Source of the DNA: Beverwykella pulmonaria
Lineage: Eukaryota; Ascomycota; Dothideomycetes; Pleosporales; Melanommataceae
Assembly (NCBI GenBank): GCA_001599595.1
Contig: BCHH01000021.1
Coordinates: 285,382-349,381 of the forward strand
DNA length: 64,000 bases
Direction of reading: 5' to 3'
Shown: piece after piece, positions 44,477-57,427 of the stretch
Layout of the letters: every line of letters begins with the position of its first letter
How positions within the stretch are numbered: the first letter of the stretch is position 1
The notes under the pieces: generated by a model
Seen by the model: only the letters and a program-made list of their open reading frames with translations
Told to the model about the DNA's origin: nothing
The model's database searches: none
Program-made: the position numbers and the translations under genes

Positions 44477-47400
44477 GCAGTCACGTAGTTAGAAGAGTTA
44501 GCCTCAACTACTATTAGTAGATTAGGGTTAAAGTGTTAGAGGATTAGAGCAGATACAAACGCGTTCTTCAGGTTGTTAAAGGCATGTTGACAGGTTAGAT
44601 TAAAACAGAACAGGATTTCCTTTTGGGTAAGAGCAATTAGAGGAGCAACAATCCTAGAGAAATTGTTAATAAATCTCCTGTAGAAGTTGGCAAATCCTAT
44701 AAAGGCTCTGACGTCTTAGACGTTCTTTGGGTACTCCTACTTAACAATAGCTTGTACCTTCTTTAGGTCTATCTTAATGCTGTTAGTTGATATCACATAT
44801 CTAAGGTAGGTAACTTTAGTTTTATAGAACTCGCACTTGTCAATGTTAAGTTGTATACTATGTTCCTTGAGGGCTGCGAGGACAAGTTGGACGTGTTTCT
44901 TATGTTTCTTTAGAGAGTTACTGTAGATTAGGATGTTGTCAATGTACGTGGTACAGAAGATGTTAAGATAAGGACGCAGGACATTATTTACAAAGTGCTA
45001 GAACGTGCTTGGAGCATTAGCTAGACCAAAGGGCATAACTAGGTATTCAAACAGGCCATATTAGGTTTGGAAGGCGGTCAACTATTTATCTCCTTTAGCA
45101 ATGCGCAGTTTGTTAAAGGCGGTGATAATGTCAAGTTTCATGTAGTATTTAGCCTTGCTAAGTTAGCTTAGGGTTTCTTGTATTAGTGGGATCAGGTAAC
45201 AGTTCTTGACAGTTAAAGTATTTAGGGCACAGTAGTTGACGCAGAATTGGAGACTACCTCCAGGTTTCTTTACAAAGATGACGGGTGATGCAACAGGAGA
45301 GGAGCTAGCTTGTATAAATCCTTTGGCTAGGTGATTGTTGAGATACTTTTGTAGTACTTTCAGTTTATTCTGTGACATGCTATATAGTGGTTTGAAGCCG
45401 TGTTCCTTTCTGTCCTGCAGGATAATCTTGTAGTCATATAATCTTCTTAGGGGAATCTTATTAGCTTCCTTGCAGGAGAATACATGCAACAGGTCATAGT
45501 ATTCTGCTAGGACCTTTGTGGCTAGATTAGTGTGCTCCTTAGGAGCTAAGGCTTTATTAATGTTAGCTATAGTGACTGCAAAGATTTTGTGATTGCGTTG
45601 TTAGGCACTGCAGAGGAATAGGGCGGCTCTAATGCAGTAGATGTCTATTTCTAGGGCAGACGTTAGTTTGGGTTTAGGTTTAGGTTTAGGTTTAGTGTTG
45701 CCTCTCTTAGTAACAGGAGGAGAAGCTTTGTGTTTGTGAGTAAGGTTGTCTGCGGACAACTGTTAGTTTATCTTAGCTATTGCATGATGGTGTTAGGTTT
45801 AGGTGGTGAGTTTAAGACAACGCTTTGGTTTACGGGTTAGTTTTAGGGGATGGTTGTGGACAGTTGCTAATGGTTTGTGTTGTGCTGCACCGTGTGTATT
45901 TTGTACTGTGTTACATAGTACGTCTAGGGTCTTAGGTTGGCGCAGACAGTGTGTCTGGCATTGGGGGGCGTTGAACAGGAGTTGTCTGTTGTTATAGTTG
46001 GGGACGACCCTGTGTTTGTACAACTATAGTTGGCCAAGAATTATATTATGTCAGCTAGTAGTTGTAACAAAGAGGCGGATGCGTTTATAGTGGTTTATGT
46101 GCTGGAGGGTTATCATCACTGTATTAGTAATTGTACCTCCTTTAAGTTGTTTGCCATTAAAACTAGTAGGTATTAATAGCTAGGCTAGCAGAGTTAGTTA
46201 GAGTTTTAGTTTGCGCGCCAGAGATCTGTTTATGTAGCTGCAACTAGTGGCTCCTAAGTTAACTAAGCAAAATGTGCTATAGGTTACTATGTCTTGTTAG
46301 AGGCTAACAGGAATATTAATGTAGTATTTCTATAAGCTTAGTTCAGGAGGTGTAAGCCATAGGTCAGCAGAAATCTAGTAAGGGCGCGGTCCTAGGCAGC
46401 GGCTTACGCTTAGGACTTTCCTTTTAGGGATGGGTTGTGCTTGTTGCGAGGACTGCGTAATTATGGCCAACGGTTGGTGATGGTTAACAATGCTGTGGAA
46501 CTTATAGTAGACGATGAGTTCTGTTGTGTTTGGGTTGGAGCCAAGGGAGGTTAGCTGGTGCTAGTTGCTCTAGCAGCAGGCATGGGGACAGTGCATTACA
46601 GGGAGATGTGATTCTTTGAGTTACATTTGAAGCAATGACCCTCCTTTATCTGTTTCTGGCGTTTAGCTGATCCTACCAGGGCGTAACCTGCTAGGTTAAT
46701 TTCTATAGCGTCTAGGTCTTGTTTAGCAGCAGCAGCGTAGGTTGATTGAGTTGGTTGGGCAGCAGAATGTTTGTGGGGTTAGCGACGGGGCAGCAGGCGG
46801 AGCATGTCGTTGTATTGTTTGCTAATAATGTTGGCACAGTTAACAAGTTTTTTAGGGAAGTCTACACTAATAAGGGCTCCTTGGAGGTCCTTGTTTAGTA
46901 ATTTAAGCAAGCGGTCTAGCAGTGCTGTGTTGTTCTATCTAGATTCTTGTCTGTAGCAATAGAACTTGGTAAAGTATAAAGGGAAGCTCTTCTTTCCTTG
47001 GTGGAGTCTTGCTAGTTTTCTTTGTGCAGTAGCTTGTTAGTTTAGGTTGCCATATGTAGATTGTAACAGGTTCACAAGTTCTTCTACTAATTCTAGGGAG
47101 AAGGAATTAACTAGGAGAGCAGCGTTGTCTTAGAGGCGTGTGATTAAGTATTGAAGGCGTTTAAGTTCTGTAGGATATTAGTCAAGGTTTCTGTGTAGCT
47201 TGTTCTTAAGTTAAGACAGGAAGGTGGGTAGTTCCTGTTGTTTGCTAGTAAAGAGAGGGGGATTAGGTAGTTGTTTAGTTTGGCGGGTGGTATTGGTTAG
47301 CTTAGTGGTTGGTTGCGTCAGCAAGCTGTCAGGTGTGGATAATGGGGTAACTATGGTAGGGATCTGCGGGTAGGCTGGAGATTCTACAGCTTTTAATCTA

Positions 47401-47650
47401 TTATTTAATTCTGTTACTGGTTGGTCCGTGTTAGACGCATTAGGGGACAGAGTCTTTAACTTGATTGTTTGTATCTCTTTGTGTAGAGACGCAATTTGTT
47501 TTTCAAAGGCCTGTTGTTAATTGCTTAAGGCTTTAGCGAAGGAAGTCTGCATAAGCTGCATCTGTTCCTAGAAGGTTGCTATTAAGTCTATTAACTAAGG
47601 ATTTAGTTTAGTTGGCGTTGTTATGTTGGTGAGGGTTTAACACAACGTAA
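44477..47650 (-). pseudogene. gypsy C gag and reverse transcriptase half, degraded
   Basis: The minus strand near 46620-46665 reads a gag zinc knuckle, CFKCNSKNHISL then a stop then C, i.e. C-x2-C-x4-H-x4-C with one TAA. A 108-codon open piece at 45163-45489 is the start of the reverse transcriptase (SPVASPVIFVKKPGGSLQFC). Downstream RT sequence continues to the gypsy B junction at 44477, with frequent stops. Confidence 0.85.
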
Positions 47651-48140
47651 TGTTACAAGAGGCTATTGGTAGCAGAGGATAAAGGTTCAATTAAATATTG
47701 GATACTATGGATACAATCTTAGGTGCGATAAATTATCATACAAGACGTTGCGTAAGGAGCTTAACTAGAGGTCCTTCAAGGTTCAATAAATACTTAGTCT
47801 AGTTCGTGCGTCAGGGGTCTAGTTCGTGCGCGGGCCGAGCCTGGTTGGGACTTGGTTCAGTATTTTAGGTTAGATCGGGTCGGCTAGTTGCTGACCTCGT
47901 TGAACTGTGAGTCGCAGTACAGTGCCGACGGTCGTCACCGTCGGTGTACTGTGAGTCAGAATGGGATGATGTGCGCAACGGGTATTAGTCGGTATTGTGC
48001 GCGAGTTCGGGTGTGTGAAGTACTGTGCTGCGGAGTACAGTACTTGTCGGGACCGTCGTTCAGGACCGTCGTTCGGGACCGTCGTTCGGTATCGTTCGGG
48101 ACCGTTGTTCGGAATTGGTGTCGCGGTGGTTACCGTGACA
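47651..48140 (-). repeat. gypsy C 5' LTR (right)
   Basis: 490 bp, starts TGTTACAAG (C-to-T and G-to-A relative to the partner) and ends GTGACA. In contrast to the left copy, the 13-bp gggaccgtcgttc repeats keep most of their CpG sites here. Confidence 0.93.
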
Positions 48141-48145
48141 GATAG

Positions 48146-48779
48146 TATAGTCTTATCTTTTGCACAGAGATTTGCCTTCTGCAGTTCCTCTTCTTCTCTC
48201 TGTGCAAAATCCTTTGTTACAATACTTAGGGTATTATCTATCTGCAAGCCTGTAATACTAAAGGTGTGCTCTCCTTTATCTGTAATTAAGAGGCAAGGGT
48301 TGTACAAAGAGATATACATTTAGAGCTTCTCCTTGTAGTAGTTGTAGTATGTCTTAAACTAATACAGTCCTAACTTGGCAGCTCCATACAAGGGTTGTAT
48401 AACCTAGAATATTGTATTTAGTAGGAAGCTCTAGCGCATCTCCCTTAGTAGCTTTGCGTACAGCGTGCGCAGGAGCTTATCTGTTAATTAAATGTACGCT
48501 TGTGTAATATCGCGCAGTTCAAAATGCATGCTGTACGTAGCTCTTAGGCTTGCTCCAATAGCTAGAAGCAGTCTCTAGCTTATCCTTTAGATAGTTGGTA
48601 ATTAAGTAAGGATTTCTTCCTTCTCTTTGTCCAAATGGCCAGCAAACACTAGGTAGGACTTCTTATACAGTTTTGTTGTTTTGCCTTTAACTTCTTGTAC
48701 AAGGCGTAGGTTGAAGATCTAGCCTTTGTGCCTTGTTAGATTATATACTATAACCTTGAAAGTGCTGTTGGCAATTAGG
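48146..48779 (-). pseudogene. copia reverse-transcriptase piece
   Basis: On the minus strand an open stretch reads PCLLITDKGEHTFSITGLQI, then DNTLSIVTKDFAQREEEELQ. It corresponds to the copia RT palm region, where fungal copies have a TDDTL motif; one catalytic Asp is now Asn. It is flanked by gypsy C on the left and gypsy B copy 2 on the right. Confidence 0.75.
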
Positions 48780-48784
48780 GTGTC

Positions 48785-48970
48785 TGTCACGAGCAACCTT
48801 CCTCTCCGGGCCATCCTCGGCTAGCCTTCGGCCAGGTCTCGGACCACGTGACCTCCAGTCACGTGCCGATATGTATATAGTTACCCTCCGACTCCTGAGT
48901 ACTCCTCAAGGATTCGTCTTGAATACACACTATACCCATATTTCTATCTCCTGCCAACAGTCTCCTTACA
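48785..48970 (+). repeat. gypsy B copy 2, 5' LTR
   Basis: TGTCACGAG...CTCCTTACA. It contains a CACGTGAC/GTCACGTG inverted repeat with a five-base loop. The sequence just after it (attcaaatcc; attcgaatcc in copy 1) may be the primer-binding site, but I cannot assign a tRNA. Confidence 0.95.
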
Positions 48971-49083
48971 ATTCAAATCCTTCATACTCCTACTCAGGAA
49001 GGCAGTTGATTGAGATTTTGGGGAAAAAACTCATCTTTTTTGTTACCTTACCATTATCAACGTCCACCCATTAAAATAAAACC

Positions 49084-52000
49084 ATAGCAGGGACCCGCAA
49101 GACAGCTACAAAGAAAGATAACGCTAATAAGGGAAAGCAGCCAATCTAAAGCCACCCTAATAACATCGCGGAGTCAATCCTGGACTCATCAGAGTCTAAC
49201 AAACAGCTTAACAACAAAAACAATCACCGTCTCAACAGCAAAGAGACTAGCATGGAAGAGCTGGACAAAGTCAACAATTTTGTTGAGGACTCAGAGGCAG
49301 GGGATCAACAAAACCCCCAACCAGAGCAAACTGACCGTCAGAGCGCCACTGGCGAAGGGCTAGGAAACCAACAAGCCGCCACTAGTCTAGATTAGGGCGC
49401 CCCTTTGCCACAACACCTACTTCCTAAAAACCCTCTTCAGAGTTCACACCAATCAGGAAGACACCCGGCCACAGGGGTTAATAACTTACCACTTAGAGAA
49501 GGCCTCACTTATCCCCAACAGGGGCCTATTAACATACTAATGTCAGCCCCATCTAATAAAGCCTTCATGCAATCCCTCCTGGCAGAGTACTTCACAGCCC
49601 AAACTGCAAACGCTCCCCCTAAGCAATTGGAAACACTAAAGAACCAGGTAGACTTTGCCTCTCAGGCCCTTAGCCTAAAGTCAAGCAGCCCACCAACAGA
49701 TTACTCCCAGTCAACCTACGACGACGCTGGGAAACTAATCTAAGTGCTAAACAACGTCCAGCCAAAGCCTAAGCTAGGAACAGAGTTTGGCATACCAACG
49801 CCACAGCAAGTTGACTAGTGGGCCAAGAACGTTGAAGGAGCCTTCCAGTACGCACAAGTGCTAGAAGACTCCGTCACTCATACACATTAGGCAATAGGTA
49901 CTATACAGTACAGTATCTATTGAGAACTGATCCAACAAAGGATCAATAACAGATTAATCACCTCCTAGGCAGACCTACACTCTGCTAAGCAGAAGCTTGT
50001 CCAGGACCCAGTCCTTACTAAGTTTAAGAACTACCAAAGGTTCTGGAACTATAGCTGGCGTGATAATAATACCATCAACTCTTTCCTTCTTTATCTCTTA
50101 AAGAAGGAATCACTCCTGCCGCACAGCTTCTTTAAGCTAGACAATGGTAGCAACAACAACAAACTAAAGATTGCTTTTGTCTAGGCAAAGATCCTAGAAG
50201 CATACTATAAAGAGTTACAAAGAAATGGCGCCTTAGAGAACGTGTCAATATAGGCAGACTTTAAGAGAGCGCTCTGTAACGCGGAAATAGTAGCCCAACC
50301 TGCTACCAGCCAGTCAACGCCCCAGCAAGACAACAGCCAGTCAACACCCTAGCAAGACAACAGCTAGGGCCCAAGAAACAAACAACAAGCCTCCTTACAG
50401 CCCTACCCCAAGGGCCAAGAGAAGAAACAAGACTAGAAACCCGCAAATCAGGGTAACTAGTTATACTCTCGCCAATTGTCCCTCTTACAAGCCAATAGCA
50501 ACCCGCCTAATAACCAAAGCCAAGGTAGGAACTGTGACCAGCAAGGCCGCAACAATAGTTGTGGAAACAACAACCGCAATAGCTACCAGAAGACACACTA
50601 GAAAAACAGAAGCCAGGGCGACAACAACAAAAACCGCAAAGACAATGCGGAAAAAGAGAAGCCCTAGTAGCAAACCTTTCCCATCTGCAGCTAGGGCCTG
50701 ACTTAAATAGGAAGAATCTGCGTATCACAATGGACGTGTACCTACAAAGAGCCAACAGAGCCCCAATAAAGCTCCGCGCCCTCTATAACTCAGGCGCAGA
50801 AATTAACCTTATTAGCTAATGTAAGGTTGACAACCTCAAACTAGAACAGGCGCTTTTCTACTAGAAGCCTGTTGCCACTTTCTTAGACAAAAATCACTTA
50901 AAACTTAAAAAGCCTTACAACTTGACACTGCAATGCCCTAGCAGTTCACAAGTTATAAAAACTGTAGGTCCTCAAAGATTCTGGGCAGCTAACTTTGAGG
51001 GATACAACCTTGTTTTAGGATACCTGTAGCTTCAAGAAGCCAATCCTAAGATCTGTTTTTCAACAGGTCAAGTAGAATGGTGGGAGGATGAAGCTGAGCG
51101 GATTTAGTTAACATCTGTGGATCACCTCCTCTATAATATTGCACAAGGAGAGCGAGCATACGTGCTCTACCCAGGGAAGCTTTTTATTAGTCTAGTAACT
51201 AACAGTGTTAAGAACGCTCTCATCCAGGAACTGCGTTGGAAAGGCCTCAGGCCTAGACTGCTACTTAGTAGACCTGTGGGACCTAGTAGTGATGTAGTTC
51301 AAGATGCAGAATGGTTCCACCGTCAAGGGTTACTCTAGCTAAAAAACATAACCCTTAAGATCATCAATCACCTTTGGAAGTGCGTGGAGGACCTCCCACA
51401 ACTCTCCTGGCTACCAGAGGCAACAGCACGTTGAGTTGTGGCCAGCATGTATGACGAGAACCCAAGGCGGGCAACACTGCCTCTGGGCGTGGCCCGTATC
51501 CTCCCTAGGGACAAGGAGGATGCTCCATACATCTCGCCTAAGGATAATAAGCTAGACCCTAACAAACTAAGGTTTGTGCCAGAGGAACTTCACCATAGAT
51601 AGCTTGCTTTTAGTAAGCATTAAACTAAGATCCTACGTCCCAATGGGGAATACAATCACGCAATTAAGATAGAGGAGGGGGCAAGGATACCTAATCTTCC
51701 TATCTACAATCTCTCTAGCCATAAATTGGATATCCTGCGCAATTACCTTAACACAGCACAGGAGAAGGGGTGGATCCGCCTAAGCAAGTCTCTAGTCAGT
51801 GCTCTGATTCTCTTTGTTCCCAAAGCAGACAGGACATTGAGGCTTTGCGTTAACTATAGAGGGTTGAACAAAGTTACAATCAAAAACAGGTATCCTATCC
51901 CACTTGTAAGTGAAATGATGGATCGCCTGTTAAAGGCCAGAATCTTCACTAAGCTCAATTTGCGCGACGCCTATCACAGGCTCCACATTTAAGGGGGAGA

Positions 52001-55000
52001 TAAATGGAAAACAGCCTTCAAAACATAATACGGACATTTTGAGTATCTAGTCATGCCGTTTAGGTTAGCAAACGCCCCAGCAACATTCCAATCCTACATC
52101 CACAGAGCCTTAGGCGGCCTGGTAGATCGCACCTGCGTGGTGTATCTAGATAATATCTTGATTTACTCTAAGAATAAGGAGGATCACCTTAGGCACGTTG
52201 AAGAGGTCCTTGACCGTCTCCTTAAATAGGGGCTGTACTGCAAGGCTAGCAAGTGCACGTTCTCAACTAAGTTAGTTGAGTACTTGGGGTTTATCATCAC
52301 ACTAGGGGGTGTAGTGATAGACCCTGTGCAGGTACACACAATTAAGGAGTGGCCTAAACCTAAGAGTTACAAAGACATTCAGGTCTTTCTTAGGTTCACA
52401 AACTTCTACTAGAGGTTTATCTTCAACTACTCCTCTATTGTACGCCCATTGGTGGACTATATAATAGCTGCTCAAGCCCTGTTGCCTCAAGAGGGCGGGG
52501 TGAGGAAACGCAAATCCTAAAAGAAACCCTGTAAGGGTCCTACAAAGTAGAACTGTAAGTAGTCCTAGCCTAAAGAAGTGCAAGAAGCCTTCTTTATGCT
52601 GCGAGAAAAGTTCTTGGACGCTCTAGTACTCCAGCACTTCAATCCCTTGAAGCTAGTGATGGTTCTCACAGACGCTTCAGAATTTGCTATAGCAGCAATC
52701 CTCCTTTAGCCTAAAACATTAGAGCTGGCAACCAATTGTTATTGGAAGCCAGTTGCGTTTTAGAGCCAGAAGCTCTTAGGGCTAAAGCTCTGTTGGCATA
52801 CGCATGACAAGGAGCTATGTGCGATTGTAGAGGCATTTAGGGCATGGCGCCAGTACCTTAAGCACACCCTGTCAACAATCCAAGTGCTCTCCAATCACAG
52901 TAACTTGCGTTACTTTATAACTATAAAGGAGCTCTCCCCCAAGCAAGCGCGTTGGGCGGAAGAGTTAGCCCAATTTGACTTTGAAGTTGAATACAAGCTA
53001 GGATTAGAAAATCTAGCTAATAGGCCCTCACAAAGACCTGACTATGCAAAGGGCTTTGCTTTAGGAGAGGGGCAAGTATGTTGTAATGCAATGCTTCCTA
53101 CTCTCCAACAAAAGCTTCAAATCTAGATGCTCTAGACGTCTAGGGCTTCAAGTACTAGCCAGGCAGTACAGGGACTAGACCTCCCTAAGGAGGGGCCAGT
53201 AGCGCCCTGTCAGCCTCCCAAAAAGGTTAATACTCCTAGAAAGGAATTCCCTGACATGTGTTTAGCCAACTGCAATGCGTTGCTCTCTAAATTAACAGCC
53301 CTACCCACAGGCTAGGAGTGCCAGTGTTAATTTAATAATTTTAAAGCTAGGCACAAGAACTTCAACGTTGCAGAGGGTCTCCTTCAGGCTCTCAACAGAC
53401 AAGTTTTGTTGCCAAACATTCTTGCAATAGAAGCCACGCAAGATGAAACCGCTTACGCACTAGAGATTCTAGACTGCCTCCTAGATTACATTAGGCAGGT
53501 TCAGGAACAAGATTTAGCCTATCTCACTTATAAGTTGCTAACGCGTTGGGAAGCGGGCGGGGCGAAGAAGGGCAGTCTATTTTAGGAAGTTAACCCTAAT
53601 GGCGTCCTCCGCAGGAATGGGAAAGTGTGGATTCCCAAAGATTCTGCTCTGCGGGAAAACATCTTGATAAAGAACTATAATAACCTAATAGGGGGCTATT
53701 ATAGCATTGAGAAAACTGCAGACTTGCTAAGGCGCAAGTACTATTAGCTATACCTTAAGAGGGATGTATCAAGATACATTAGCCAGTGCCCTTCTTGTTA
53801 GCTGAACAAGATTAGGCGGCACAAACCCTAGGGGCTGCTTGAGCCACTCCCACTACTAAGTACGCTGTGGCGTCACTACTCTTTGGACTTCATAACAGAT
53901 CTCCCAAAGTCTAAAGATGAGAAGGGGAATAAATATAACGTGATTCTAGTCCTAGTTAATAGATTCACGAAGTATGTCTGCTATCTCCCTGTTACCAAGA
54001 CAGTAACGGCCCAGAGGGTAGCCAATCTGTTGATGAAACAGTGCTTCCTCGCCCACAGCCCGCCAAATACGCTTCTGTCAGACCGTGGATCTGTGTTCAC
54101 TAGCCAGTTCTAGTCAGACATCTGTTACCATCTTAAGATAGACCACTAGCTTAGTACAGCTTTCCACCCCTAGACTAACAGGCAAACGGAGCGCCAGAAT
54201 TAGGAGTTAGAGACGTACCTGCACATGTACATAAATTACAAGCAGGACAATTGGGGAGAGTTATTACCATACGCGGAGTATGCGTATAACTCCAAAACCT
54301 ATACATCTCATAAACACTGTCCTATACAAGTCGCCTTTGGGATAGACCCTAAGGGATTTAATAGAATACCTAATAAACACTAGCTCTGTAGGCCACCGCA
54401 GGTCTAGGACAAGGAAGCTAAGACACTAGAATTGTGACAGCAGGTCGCTGGTTATCTTAAGCAATGGAACAAGATGTGGGAGGCTGCTAAATACAGCCTT
54501 AAACACGCCTAGCGTAGTCAAGCAAAATGGTATAACACCAGGCGCGCTGACAGGTTCTTTGCTAAAGGAGAGCAGGTTATCCTACAAGCAAAAAACATTA
54601 CAACTATGCGTCCTTCAAAGAAGTTTAATGCCTAGTTCCTAGGGCCTTTCACAATTACTAAACGCATTAGACGCTTAGCGTACCAACTAGATCTCCCTCT
54701 ATCAATAGAGCGTGTACATCTAGTGTTCAACGTATCCCTCCTCAAACCTTAGGTCGCACCCTTGGAGTTAAAGGGGTTTCAACCAGGACCTGTACAGATC
54801 CCAGAAGAAGCTCTTTCTGCGGACAGATATAAGGTCAAAGGGATACTTAGACACTGCAACACAGTCTCCTAAGGAAGGGAGTACTTAGTAAAATGGCTTG
54901 GGTGGTCCAATAAGGACAACACCTAGGAACCCGCAGACTATCTTAACAGATGCAACAAGTTGCTTGAGGATTACCTCTGTACCCTATAAGATGTGTCTCA

Positions 55001-55103
55001 GGGCACAGGCGGGAATAGGCAGGGCTGACAACAGACTGTCAAGGCTCATACCACCTCACACACTAGATCTGAGGATCTACCAAAACGACGCCGTGGGNAA
55101 CTA
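49084..55103 (+). pseudogene. gypsy B copy 2 gag-pol, degraded
   Basis: The gag start codon aligned with copy 1 is ATA here (49084-49086). A 112-codon gag piece is open at 49405-49743. The protease motif reads LYNSGAEINLIS near 50780, and RT at 51726-51992 (RLCVNYRGLNKVTIKNRYPI) continues to VVYLDNILIYSK with DD changed to DN. RNase H (LTDASEFAIAAIL; HDKELCAIVEAFRAW) lies at ~52.65-53.05 kb. The integrase core is at 53883-54113 (MDFITDLPKSKDEKGNKYNV; LLSDRGSVFTSQF), and a chromodomain near 54.83-54.98 kb includes [18 protein letters not shown] stops dominate. Confidence 0.9.
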
Positions 55104-55348
55104 AGAAAAGCCTGACCAAGGTTAGAAGCAATAGCAATTTAAGGAACAAAAAGGCCAAGGCCTAAGGCTTGCAGCATCACGTATCCTAGACTAAATCAGC
55201 CAGATTACATGTCACTAACAATCACACATGAATACTAAATAATATAAAATTTAGAACCCTACTATCAGTCCGCCTAAGGGCCAGCTGTTGCCCACAAGCA
55301 CCCTAATAGCCTTTATAGCTAGTCAAAGGAAAGGAATATTCTACATTA

Positions 55349-56231
55349 CTAAGAGCAGGGGCTTAACTTGTAACCTTGACTAGCGCCTCGCGAGCGACGC
55401 GGAGTCACGGGAGTCCCAACCTTATTGCCATTAGGAACATTAGTCCCATAGTAGTACCAACGCTTCTCGCGATTAGTAGCTCCACCTTCTAGAGTAGCAA
55501 AGTGGCGCTCCCAGTGCTTATCACAGACAACATTGCTAGGCTTCTTCTCACCCACACTGCCAATGCTGGCCTAGGGGAATTAGAACCTTGCAGCAGGAGA
55601 AGGGGTGGGAGAACTATTACCTTGTACCTGTCTATGTTGTGCTCACAAGAAGCCTGACGCTGTTTCTAATACTCCGCCTCATCCAGGCCGCTCGCCTTAA
55701 TCTCACGCTTGAGATTGTCACTGTAGGCGGTAAAGGCGTCGCGAAGGTGCCTTGCGTACTCATGGCAGTCACGCCAATACTTAAGAACAGTCTCGTCCGC
55801 GATAAGCTGCTTAGGATTGGTCTTGGGGGCAGCAAGCAAGGCTTTGGCAGTCTTGTCAAGGGCGCGTTCAATCAGGAAGTCAAGGATGTTCACAGCACGC
55901 TGAAAGACAGGTTTGATCCAAGCACAGGTCAGCAAAAACCCTAACAGCAGGCTAATAAAGGACCTACCTGCACGCAGCCGCCCTTCTTGTTACCCTGGCA
56001 GCTATTGCAAACACCAAAAGGGGTCTTCTGGCTGCAGTATTTGCCATAGCGCATAACAGCCACCATGCTCTCTGCACTGCCCGTAGGTTCCTTTGTGGAC
56101 GACGTGGTGAAGGAAACAATACAAGCCTCGCACCAGAACCAAGTCAGGCTAGGCTGCAACTGCATGTTTAGCGGCAACTAATAAACGTAATCAGGAAGGA
56201 TAGAGTCAGAGACTACATGAGGAGCGCGCAT
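55349..56231 (-). pseudogene. antisense accessory gene of gypsy B, copy 2 (one in-frame stop)
   Basis: Exons 56231-55968, 55899-55621 and 55570-55349 match copy 1 base for base in length, as do the introns (68 and 50 nt). Only one in-frame stop is seen, a TAG near codon 18 (former CAG). An internal Met further on could still open the Cys-rich part. The sequence shows FWCEACIVSF, KYCSQKTPFGVCNSCQG and GGC before intron 1, then the helical domain DKTAKALLAAPKTNPKQL and the basic C-terminal tail with TPVTPRRSRGASQ. A TATA box lies 67 bp upstream. Length conservation without indels despite heavy point mutation suggests both copies were functional at insertion. Confidence 0.75.
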
Positions 56232-57236
56232 AATGGGCGAGGAGGAGAGCGAGTAGTTAAGGTAATAGAGTTCAAGGGCAAAAGGAAGCTCTCTTATATC
56301 CACCTAACAGCTCTTACTCTTTCACCCGTGACCATGCTAGCGCAGAGCCGCCTTCTCACCACTTATAAGGAAGAAAGTCCTTGGGTATCAGGTTAGTAAG
56401 GAAACATGCGTATGCTTCACAAGCATCACTCAGCCAACACATACTAAATCCAGGGCTTGATCTAATAAGGAACAGAGGTTCCCCTTAAGCTATTAGGTAC
56501 ACGGAGTGTGTCCTATACTAGGCAATAATACAGCTAAGGTGTCAAAACCACGTGGATCAGCCAAGATCGTCGTCCTGGAAACAGAAGTCTATAAATAACG
56601 TATCTTGACCTAAAAATAGTTAAAAACAGCAACCCCACAGAGCCCGCGAGCACCAAGGGGGACAACTGCTAAATACAACACCTACCTGTGACTTATACAG
56701 CGCCTATTAAGCTACACATACCCAATTGTAAGGTCACTGTTAAGCAACGTAATCTACTAGGTACGCAGAGCCATAGCACTGCACAATCTACCTCTAGGCA
56801 ATTCTCTAAGGAGTATCCTACTTAGTACACAGTTAAGGACGCCCCAAGGGACCTCTATACACTAACTAATGTCACCCTAGCCAGGATTTGTAGAGAATAC
56901 GTTTATAGCAGGGCACTCACAGCAAATTGCTGGTCCACGCGCCATCTCATAAAGCAGATAGATTAATCAAGGTCATAACCTGTAGTTCACTTGTGACGGA
57001 CATAGTGCAGTAAGGTGTAGGGATAGAAATCCCTGCAGCCCTATTGCTAGGCGCTTTGGGTGTATTTCTCCTAACATAATTTTTCCCAAAAAGGGTTTTT
57101 TGGAGTTCAATCCACCTAAGGCATAGATAGGAAAGGGCCAACACTTGTCTAGCGTGGCACTAAGGAAGTCTAGAAGGTTCCCTAAATCTTTTCTGTATCA
57201 GAGGATTGGGACAACCCTCAAGAAAGGGGGGGGCTC

Positions 57237-57422
57237 TGTCACGAGCAACCTTCCTCTCCAGGCCATCCTTGGCTAGCCTTTGGCCAGGTCTCGGACCACG
57301 TGACCTCCAGTCACGTGCCGATATGTATATAGTTACCCTCCAACTCCTGAGTACTCCTCAAGGATTCGTCTTGAATACACACTATACCCATATTTCTATC
57401 TCCTGCCGACAGTCTCCTTACA
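57237..57422 (+). repeat. gypsy B copy 2, 3' LTR
   Basis: 186 bp. It differs from the 5' LTR at a handful of transition sites. It is followed directly by the gtgtc target duplication. Confidence 0.95.
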
Positions 57423-57427
57423 GTGTC

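Larger units (their letters stand above)
33140..48140 (-). mobile_element. gypsy C: chromovirus with 490-bp LTRs, split by gypsy B copy 1
   Basis: LTRs 33140-33629 and 47651-48140 are both exactly 490 bp, flanked by gatag duplications (33135-33139, 48141-48145). Removing the inner element (35647-44471 plus one tgcta) leaves ~6.2 kb. Gag with zinc knuckle and reverse transcriptase lie in 44.5-47.6 kb; integrase and chromodomain in 33.7-35.6 kb, all on the minus strand and all broken by stops. LTR differences are almost all C/T or G/A at CpG or CAG/CTG. There is no extra antisense gene: the chromodomain ends within ~100 bp of the 3' LTR. Confidence 0.92.
48785..57422 (+). mobile_element. gypsy B copy 2: chromovirus with antisense gene, inside copia
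   Basis: 186-bp LTRs (48785-48970, 57237-57422) with gtgtc duplications (48780-48784, 57423-57427); total 8638 bp. A polypurine tract (agaaaggggggggctc) precedes the 3' LTR. Gag-pol is on the plus strand with scattered stops, and the antisense gene on minus lies at 55349-56231. It is colinear with copy 1, so the two were intact relatives before mutation. Confidence 0.95.
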
